DNA of 8,605 nt from positions 1-8,605 of the forward strand of contig JAOZMN010000112.1 in the NCBI GenBank assembly GCA_029934265.1. The letters are read 5' to 3'. Below are positions 1 to 6,800 of this stretch, piece by piece. The translations under genes and the position numbers were made by a program. Source of the DNA: Bacteroidales bacterium. Lineage in GTDB: Bacteria > Bacteroidota > Bacteroidia > Bacteroidales > JAADGE01. Within the stretch, counting starts at the first letter, position 1; the number at the start of each line of letters is the position of its first letter. The notes under the pieces were generated by a model. The model saw only the letters and a program-made list of their open reading frames with translations, did not search any database and had not been told where the DNA came from.

Positions 1-100
1 ATTTTTAAAATTTTTTAATATTTCTAATTTTTTACCTGTTCGGAAAAGTATCAGAAATCTTTTTTTGAATACATGTTCAATTTTGATACAAAATAAAAAT
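1..100. other. AT-rich leader upstream of fmt
   Basis: This stretch is dominated by A and T runs and holds no separate gene that I can support. The reading frame of fmt is open all the way from position 2, but it contains no ATG before position 101, only a TTG at 65. It therefore reads as untranslated leader or upstream spacer. I could not identify a convincing Bacteroidota promoter (the TTTG / TAnnTTTG pair) at correct spacing. The upstream neighbour of fmt lies outside the window, so whether fmt is the first gene of its transcript cannot be told. Confidence 0.5.
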
Positions 101-1084
101 ATGAATTTGAAAAATAAAGATATTAAAATAGTTTTTATGGGAACTCCGGATTTTGCCGGGTATTCTCTTGAAAAACTTATCGAGAACAAATATAATGTGC
201 AAGCCGTTGTTACGGTAGCTGATAAAAAAGCCGGCAGAGGCAGGAAAATTCGTAAATCGCCGGTAAAAGAAATTGCCGAAAAAGCAGGAATACCGGTATT
301 GCAACCGACAAATTTAAAATCGGAAGAATTTTTAAAGGAATTAAAAGAAATAAATGCAGATTTGTTTATAGTTGTGGCTTTTCGTATGCTCCCGAAAGTT
401 GTATGGCAAATGCCGGAAATAGGAACATTTAATTTACACGCCTCGTTGCTTCCCGATTACAGAGGTGCGGCTCCGATAAATCATGCAATTATAAACGGAG
501 AAACAAAAACCGGAGTTACAACTTTTTTCATAGATGAAAAAATAGATACAGGAAAAATAATCTTTTCAAAAGAAGTTGAAATACTTCCCCAAGATACAGC
601 CGGCACACTTCATGACAAACTAATGACCGAAGGTGCAGAACTTATAAAAAAAACCGTTAATGCAATTTTGGAAAATTCCGTAAAAACTATTTCACAAGAA
701 ACACTTATAAGTCAAGAAAAAAACGTAAATTCGGCACCTAAAATATTCAAAGACGACTGTTTGATAAACTGGGACAATAAACCGGAAAAAATTTATAACT
801 TTGTCAGAGGACTATCGCCATATCCGGTTGCAATTACCGTTTTTACGGATAAAACTTCCGGCAAAAAAATGAACTTTAAAATTTATGAAGTCGAAATAAT
901 TAAAGAAGAACATAATTTGAAATCCGGTAGAATTATTTCTGATAACAAATCGGAAATAAAAATTTCTTGTAAAGAAGGTTTTATAAAAATAAATTCTCTG
1001 CAAGCACAAGGAAAAAAACAAATGTCGGTAAAAGATTTTCTTAACGGATTTGATATTTCAAAATTTGAAATCGCCGACCGGTAA
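101..1084 (+). CDS. fmt: Methionyl-tRNA formyltransferase
   Basis: The enzyme transfers a formyl group from 10-formyltetrahydrofolate to methionyl-initiator tRNA in the cytoplasm, making the fMet-tRNA used to start translation. The 327-residue length is close to the usual length of about 310-330. The N-terminal Rossmann-like domain opens with FMGTPDFA (residues 12-19). The basic loop around residues 41-56 (KKAGRGRK and following) matches the region that contacts the tRNA acceptor end. The catalytic triad is visible as N111 and H113 in NLHASLLP and D149 in EKIDTG, equivalent to E. coli N108, H110 and D146. SLLPDYRGAAPI spans 115-126. The C-terminal OB-like domain shows NW (223-224) and RGLSPYP (236-242). 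I chose the ATG at 101 because it places FMGTP about ten residues in, as is normal; a TTG at 65 would add 12 unconserved residues. No Shine-Dalgarno is visible. The gene looks intact and functional. Confidence 0.97.
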   Translation: MNLKNKDIKIVFMGTPDFAGYSLEKLIENKYNVQAVVTVADKKAGRGRKIRKSPVKEIAEKAGIPVLQPTNLKSEEFLKELKEINADLFIVVAFRMLPKVVWQMPEIGTFNLHASLLPDYRGAAPINHAIINGETKTGVTTFFIDEKIDTGKIIFSKEVEILPQDTAGTLHDKLMTEGAELIKKTVNAILENSVKTISQETLISQEKNVNSAPKIFKDDCLINWDNKPEKIYNFVRGLSPYPVAITVFTDKTSGKKMNFKIYEVEIIKEEHNLKSGRIISDNKSEIKISCKEGFIKINSLQAQGKKQMSVKDFLNGFDISKFEIADR

Positions 1085-1253
1085 CTTTAAACATTATTCC
1101 GTAAACCGACTTATTCGGTAAGGTATTTGTTGTAAAGAACTAAATTACAGAATTTAAAAATTCAAACCCAACAGGTGCGGGAAAATCTGTTATAAGTACC
1201 CGTGCATAAGTTTTCCCCATAAAATTAGGTCGAAGACCTTACAATCTGAAAAA
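1085..1253 (+). other. Intergenic region with short inverted repeats
   Basis: This 169-base gap separates fmt from the phosphatase gene and holds no credible ORF. Several short inverted repeats are visible. ACCGA (1105-1109) and TCGGT (1115-1119) form a small stem just after fmt, but no T-run follows, so it is a poor intrinsic terminator. AACAG (1170-1174) pairs with CTGTT (1187-1191). GGGAAAA (1179-1185) pairs with TTTTCCC (1211-1217). AGGTC (1227-1231) pairs with GACCT (1235-1239) around a GAA loop, 14 bases before the ATG at 1254. The region probably contains the promoter and leader of the downstream gene, but I could not place a promoter with confidence. Confidence 0.45.
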
Positions 1254-3500
1254 ATGCAGAAAAAAATATCATATATTATCATATTATTGCTTGTTTTTAA
1301 TGTCGGACTGAAAGCTCAAAGTAATAAAATTGACAGTTTGGTGGAAGTCGTCGAAAAAATTACCGTTGATACAAGTAAAATTAATGCTTGGAACGATATT
1401 GTATGGAAAATAAAACGCTCCGATTATAAAAAAGCAACAGAAATAGGCTTAAAAAGTTTAAAATTATCAGAAAAAATATCTTTCTATAAAGGAACTGCTT
1501 ATGCAAGCAAAAATCTCGGAGCAGTATATTATTATCAGAGCGACTATGGAAATGCACTTAAATCTTACGAAAAAAGTTTATCTTTTTTTGAGAAAATCAA
1601 GGATAAAAAAGGAATAGCAATTGCTTACAGGAATATTGGAAATATTTATCATCAGCAAGGAAATTTTAAACCGGCACTCGAATATTTTTTTAAAAGTCTT
1701 GCTTTAAGGGAAGAAATCGGAGACCGCAAAGGAATATCGGCAGTTTACGGAGCTATCGGTTTGGTTTACAGTCAGTCCGGCGATGATGAAATAAAGTCGG
1801 CTTTGGAATATTATAAAAAATCGCTTAAAATTCAGACTGAATTAGACGATAAACTCGGTATGGCGGCTTCGTATCTGTATATCGGTTCCATATATTCCGA
1901 TTTGCAAACATCTACTCAGGACAGCACAAACAGCAAATTGGCAAAAGAATATTTTGAAAAATGTAATATAAAAAGTAAAGAAATTAATAATCTCGGATTG
2001 ATTGCCATGTCCGATAATGCACTCGGAAATATTTATTTAAACACCGATGAACCGGAAAAAGCTTTTGAACATTATCAAAACGGGTTGAAAATTTTTGAGC
2101 AACTTAACAGTTCTTTCAATATTGCAAATTCTTATGTCAATATCGGCAGTTATCATATTCATAAAGAAAAATTCAAAACAGCAGAAAAAGAATTATTGAA
2201 AGCCTATCAAATTTCGGAACAAATAGGGGCAACGGCAATCAAAAAAAATGCTTCCGGAGAACTTGCCAAAGTTTATTCGAAAATGAAAAAATTTGAAAAG
2301 GCAAATAATTATTTGATAAAATTTTATTCTCTTAAAGATACTCTTCAGAACGAAGAAAATACGAAAAAAATGACTCAACTTTCCATGCAGTACGAGTTCG
2401 ATAAAACTCAAAAATTGCAGGAAATAGAACAACAAAAGAAAGATGAAATTCAGGAAGCAAACAACAGAAGACAAAAAATAATTATTTACTCTGTAATTAT
2501 AGGTTTGATTTTAATGACAATTTTTGCCGGCTTTATATTTAAAAGCTATAAAGACAAGCAAAAAGTAAATAAAAAACTTGCCGATATGAACATTGAAATT
2601 TTGTCGAAAAATGCAATGCTTAATCAACAAAATGAAGAAATAGAAGCTCAAAGAGACGAAATTGAAAAGCAAAGGGATTTTGTAATCGAACAGCGAGACA
2701 AAATTGCACATCAAAATAAACATATCACTGACAGTATCGTATATGCACAAAGAATACAGCAAGCAGTGATGCCGCCACAAGAATTTTTCGATAATATACT
2801 TGCCGAGTATTTTATTCTTTTCAAACCGAGAGATATTGTCAGCGGTGATTATTATTGGGCTACTCAAAAAGGCGACAAAGTGATAATTGCAGCGGCAGAT
2901 TGTACAGGACACGGCGTTCCCGGTGCTTTTATGAGCTTGCTCGGTATTTCATTTCTGAATGAAATCGTAAATAAAATTGAATTTAAAGAAATAGAGGCAA
3001 ATCTGATACTCAATAATTTACGTGCTTCGGTTAAAAATTCCTTGAAACAAACAGGTAAATTCGGAGAGGCAAAAGACGGAATGGATATGGCACTCTGCGT
3101 AATAGATACCAAGAAAAACACACTTCAATATTCGGGTGCAAACAATCCGCTTTATGTAATTCGTAATGAAGAACTTATAACTTACAAAGCAGATAAAATG
3201 CCTGTAGGTATTTTTTATAAAGAAAAAGAATCGTTTACAAATAATGATATTCAGCTTGAAAAAGGTGATACTTTTTATATATTTTCCGATGGGTATATCG
3301 ACCAGTTCGGAGGCGAAAAAGGTCGTAAATTTATGAGTAAACGATTTAAAAGAATGTTACTCGAAAATCATAAATCGCATATGTCCGACCAAAAAGAATT
3401 TTACAATAAAACCATTGAAGACTGGAAAGCAAACAAAGACAGCGACGGAGAACATTACGAACAAGTAGATGATATACTGGTTATAGGGTTCAGAATGTAA
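1254..3500 (+). CDS. Membrane-anchored TPR sensor with SpoIIE/PP2C serine phosphatase domain
   Basis: This is a predicted one-pass membrane signalling protein whose output is a PPM/SpoIIE-type, metal-dependent serine/threonine phosphatase. Such enzymes commonly dephosphorylate anti-sigma-factor antagonists; the actual substrate is unknown. In order: signal peptide at residues 1-22 (KK, then a hydrophobic core, then LKAQS); tetratricopeptide repeats from about 80 to 360, with TPR-like helices near 81-115, 121-155, 161-196, 203-243, 249-284, 290-325 and 331-360; a coiled coil at 380-406; a transmembrane helix at 408-429; a cytoplasmic coiled coil at 433-490; a linker SIVYAQRIQQAVMPP (494-508); and the phosphatase domain at about 515-748. 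Probable metal-binding aspartates are D532 (SGDYYW), D549 (ADCTGHGVPG), D679 (FSDGYIDQFGG) and D739/D740 (VDDILVIGF); D608 and D611 (DGMDMALC) are also conserved-looking. The topology places the TPRs outside the cytoplasm. The signal peptide supports the start at 1254. No sigma-factor or antagonist gene lies next to it. Confidence 0.93.
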   Translation: MQKKISYIIILLLVFNVGLKAQSNKIDSLVEVVEKITVDTSKINAWNDIVWKIKRSDYKKATEIGLKSLKLSEKISFYKGTAYASKNLGAVYYYQSDYGNALKSYEKSLSFFEKIKDKKGIAIAYRNIGNIYHQQGNFKPALEYFFKSLALREEIGDRKGISAVYGAIGLVYSQSGDDEIKSALEYYKKSLKIQTELDDKLGMAASYLYIGSIYSDLQTSTQDSTNSKLAKEYFEKCNIKSKEINNLGLIAMSDNALGNIYLNTDEPEKAFEHYQNGLKIFEQLNSSFNIANSYVNIGSYHIHKEKFKTAEKELLKAYQISEQIGATAIKKNASGELAKVYSKMKKFEKANNYLIKFYSLKDTLQNEENTKKMTQLSMQYEFDKTQKLQEIEQQKKDEIQEANNRRQKIIIYSVIIGLILMTIFAGFIFKSYKDKQKVNKKLADMNIEILSKNAMLNQQNEEIEAQRDEIEKQRDFVIEQRDKIAHQNKHITDSIVYAQRIQQAVMPPQEFFDNILAEYFILFKPRDIVSGDYYWATQKGDKVIIAAADCTGHGVPGAFMSLLGISFLNEIVNKIEFKEIEANLILNNLRASVKNSLKQTGKFGEAKDGMDMALCVIDTKKNTLQYSGANNPLYVIRNEELITYKADKMPVGIFYKEKESFTNNDIQLEKGDTFYIFSDGYIDQFGGEKGRKFMSKRFKRMLLENHKSHMSDQKEFYNKTIEDWKANKDSDGEHYEQVDDILVIGFRM

Positions 3501-3520
3501 AACCTTCGGTCTTAATAAAA

Positions 3521-3546
3521 ATACAAAGATTATGCAAATACAAAGA
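3521..3546. repeat. Pair of 9-bp direct repeats (ATACAAAGA)
   Basis: ATACAAAGA occurs at 3521-3529 and again at 3538-3546, a 17-base period, just upstream of the broken small ORF that follows. The spacing of roughly one and a half helical turns and the position before an antitoxin-like gene would suit a binding site for a repressor. In A-rich DNA, however, such a repeat can arise by chance. The repeat itself is seen directly; the operator role is speculation. Confidence 0.35.
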
Positions 3547-3553
3547 ACATAAA

Positions 3554-3744
3554 ATGAATTAGTTATTCGCTTTTCAAATGCGATAAACATTAATGTTGAT
3601 TATCTTCAAAAATTTCTTGATTATTTACGTTTTATGGAAATTTCAAACAAAAGTCAAGCAACAGAAGAACAAATTATTGAACTTGCAGACGATATTAATA
3701 AATCGTGGTGGCAAAATAATAAAAGCAAATATATACAAATATAA
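3554..3744 (+). pseudogene. Small antitoxin-like gene with a frameshifted start
   Basis: From 3553 to 3744 one frame is open for 63 codons. It begins ELVIRFSN (after one leading Asn codon), continues through VDYLQKFLDYLRFMEIS, and ends with DINKSWWQNNK and a short tail. The ATG at 3554 is one base out of register and hits TAG after two codons. Restoring a single G (ATGG instead of ATG) would give a normal start, M-E-L-V-I-R. The only in-frame ATG is at 3634 and would leave a 36-residue stub. The ending, an Asn/Lys-rich helix with paired tryptophans, resembles from memory small Bacteroidota proteins encoded beside PIN-domain (VapC-like) toxins, but no toxin gene follows here; the next feature is a terminator hairpin. 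It could be a decayed, solitary antitoxin, or an intact gene with a sequencing or assembly error at the start. The open frame is observed; the family assignment is tentative. Confidence 0.5.
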
Positions 3745-3763
3745 AATAAGTTTCTAAATATCG

Positions 3764-3799
3764 AAAAACAAGGGTTTCACTCAAAGTAAAACCCTTGTT
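3764..3799 (-). terminator. Intrinsic terminator of the large minus-strand gene
   Basis: AACAAGGGTTT (3767-3777) and AAACCCTTGTT (3789-3799) form a perfect 11-bp inverted repeat. After one C/A mismatch (3778/3788) the stem can continue with three more pairs (3779-3781 with 3785-3787) around a CAA loop. Read on the minus strand, the hairpin begins 17 bases after the stop codon of the large gene and is followed at once by five T residues (the A run at 3764-3768), the classic form of a rho-independent terminator. On the plus strand the following sequence is less T-rich, so termination of plus-strand transcripts there is possible but weaker. Confidence 0.85.
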
Positions 3800-3816
3800 A
3801 ATTTAAAAATCTCATT

Positions 3817-6800
3817 TTATTCATCATCAGGGTCTTCGTCCGGATTGTCTTCATCTAAAATTTCGTCATCTTCCGTATCGTCATCAAATTCATCTTCAAA
3901 TTTGTCGAGATTTTCATCATCGTCGATAAAAGTAACTCCGGTTTTAAATCCTTTCAAGAAATTATCCTTAGTAGTATCACTTGTCCAAAAATAGATATAA
4001 GGTTTGCCGGAATAATGTCTTTCACCTTTTGGGAAAGTCGGTTTTCGGTCTCGGTCTTTAAGTTTTGTTACTATAAGTTTAAATTCTTCTATCGAAGAGC
4101 TACCCCTTAGAACTCCGTTCATATACGTAAAATAGAACCATTTATCCGGAGTTATTTCCAGATAAATATCAACTTTGCCTTTTGCCGCTCCGTGCCTTGT
4201 TTTATGAATTTGAACTTTTCCTTTTACATATTTATTTATCGGCACACCGTTTATACTTCCTATCCCTATATCTCCCTGCGATTTGAAAGACTTTGATTCT
4301 GTATCCCAACGAAGTTTCAAATCGGTAAAAACAAGAGTTTTTTGCAATTCTTTGGGAAGTTTTTTTAGAACTCCCGAATTTTCGGCGTATTCTGTCATCA
4401 TAGCTGTAGTTTTTTCGACACCCATATATTCCTGCATATTTTCGACATAATCGCTTTTTGTAATATCAACGGCTTTAAACGATTGTGTTTTAGCCGCTTC
4501 TTCAATAGTTTGATTAATTAAAGACAGTGCTTTTTTATCGAAAAAGAAATTAAAACTTGTCATGGTTTCCAAATCAACTTTCGATGCTTCTATATCATTA
4601 TAAATAACACCTACACTTTCTATTTCAAATTGTCCGTAAATATATTTTGTTATTACATATTTTCCTTGTTTGTTTACTTTTGTTTCATTAGAAAAATTTA
4701 TTTTTCCTTCGCCGTAAACTTTACAATTTTGAGTTTCCAAATCAAGATAATTTCCGGTCAGACTTCTATCTTTAATTTTCGCAAGATTTGAGATTCTGTA
4801 TTTTGTAAGTTTCTTATCGTAAAATACATAATTCCCTGAATCACGAACGTTTAAAAGCGGTATTCCTTTTTTACCATCAGGCATATTGGATAAAAATGAA
4901 GTGTAAACGTGTACGGAATCCATAGAAGTAATTACTGCCGCCATTATTTTGGCTTTTTTATACGATGTATCGGAATTCATTAAAGGTTTCATCGGTATAT
5001 AAATTGAATCCGGAGCTATTCGAGCATCGAAATTAAACCAAAAAGGTTCCGAAGCACAAGTATGTTTCAATCGAGCAAAACCGTAAAAACGCAGACTTGG
5101 TTCATTGGCGTTAAATTGTACATTTCCATGATATTCAAAAGCCGGACTTAAAGTAAAGGTAGAATCTTTTTCGATAATCCCCTCACCCACCGAACGTCTG
5201 TTTTTATCCTGTTTTGAAAAATATATTTCCTTAAAATAAATATTTTGTGCAGTTTCATTTTCATCAATATATTGATATATACCGGACGATGCTCTATATT
5301 CGTTTCTTCCGTCTATGGTTATATTAACATTTGTAATAGTATGCACTCCGGAGGTGTCTCGTATTACGGTTTTTACCAAGCTGTCCATGAGTCCGTTTTT
5401 TCTTATAATGACATCGGTTGCCGGCGTTACGACAATATCTGCAACATTTATTTTAAGAACTTCATGTACGGTTAGGTCTCCTGTTTTAGAGTCAAAATCA
5501 GATTTTTTTCCGTAAAATTTCAAACCCTCTCTGTCTTTTTGGGTCGATTTGTACAAAGAACGATTTTCTTCTTCCAAAAATAATTTATCCGTAAAAGCAC
5601 AAACATCCGTAAGATAATTTTTATCCAAAGGAACGTTTTTTTCCGTCATTTTCGCAGGGTCGCAAAGTTCCGTTATGTCTGTATCTATATGAAATTTCTT
5701 TTTGCCGATGTCCCAAACATAATGGTCAGCTTCTATTGTGTATTCACTTACAAGTTTAATGACTGACTCATCATTTCGACGTTGAAAAACTGCTTTACCG
5801 GCTTTTAAATTGACATAAGTATTCATCATATTACTTTGAGCCGCTTTTGCGGAATCTTGTTTGATAAAAGCATCTGTGGAGTACGATTTAAAATCATTTT
5901 CACGGAAACGATAATCTGTGGAAATTAAAGTTCCTTCGTAAAGTTTTACGGTTCCGTTTCCTGTCAAATCTTTGGGAGTATATACAAAATTACCTTTAAG
6001 TGTTACTTTTTTATCGTACATTTTTACAGGTTTGTCGGTCGTAGTGTACAGCATCGAATCTGCTTCGGCATTCCAAGTCATTTTAATTTTTTCTCCTGCC
6101 ACCTGTGGATATGCTTTATTTCCGGTTTTACTTTTATTAATAATTATCGAAGCCGTGTCGGAACTGACAGTAGCCGGTAAAAATATAAAATCAGTTGCTC
6201 TTGTGATAGTCGTAAGCCAAGTTATTTCACCGCTTGCTCCAAAGCCGTTATTACTTAAATTCACATTGCTTTTTCCGTCTCCGGATTTACTTCTGAGCTT
6301 ACCCTTACCGCCAAAAATATCTATAACATTTCCAGTAGTTTCATGCACAAAGCCCAACGAACCGTCCGACTGTACAGTTAATTTATCATTAAAATCAGGT
6401 ACTATACCGCCGGCATTCATTTTTCCCGAAAACGCAAGAGACCCCTCCCGCAAATTTGCCAAACTGTCTATGGTAAAAACTTCAGCATCGAAAAAGAACT
6501 CATCATGCTTATAAGCATCTCCTTGTTTATTCTTTTTATCGTAATGTACCGATGATTTTTTTGAAGTTGTAAGAATAGGATAATTTGTAACCGACGCATC
6601 TTTTCCCGATAAATTTCCTTTTTTTTCTATTTCTAATTCTCCCGTTAAATTTTCAAGTGTGGAATTAACATTTTTTGTTTTGTAAATTTTAGACGTATCA
6701 TTTTCTTTATAAAGAACACGTAAAAAAGCGGAATCTGCATTAATAAAACTGACTTTATAATTGTCATAATTAAATTTAAAGTTTGTCCCTTTTATTTTAA

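Noticed and set aside
65..100. TTG start giving an Fmt extended by 12 residues
   Set aside because: The added residues match nothing expected of Fmt; the ATG at 101 places the FMGTP motif at the normal distance from the N-terminus.
1105..1119. ACCGA/TCGGT hairpin as terminator of fmt
   Set aside because: The stem is only 5 bp and no T-run follows, so it does not meet the form of an intrinsic terminator.
2511..2912. 133-codon open frame on the minus strand inside the phosphatase gene
   Set aside because: It is opposite a well-supported coding region and its Phe/Ile-rich translation reflects the complement of A-rich sense codons; no domain is visible.
5972..6514. 180-codon open frame on the plus strand inside the giant minus-strand gene
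   Set aside because: It is antisense to a long continuous reading frame and its hydrophobic, Pro/Ser/Leu-rich translation is typical of a shadow frame.
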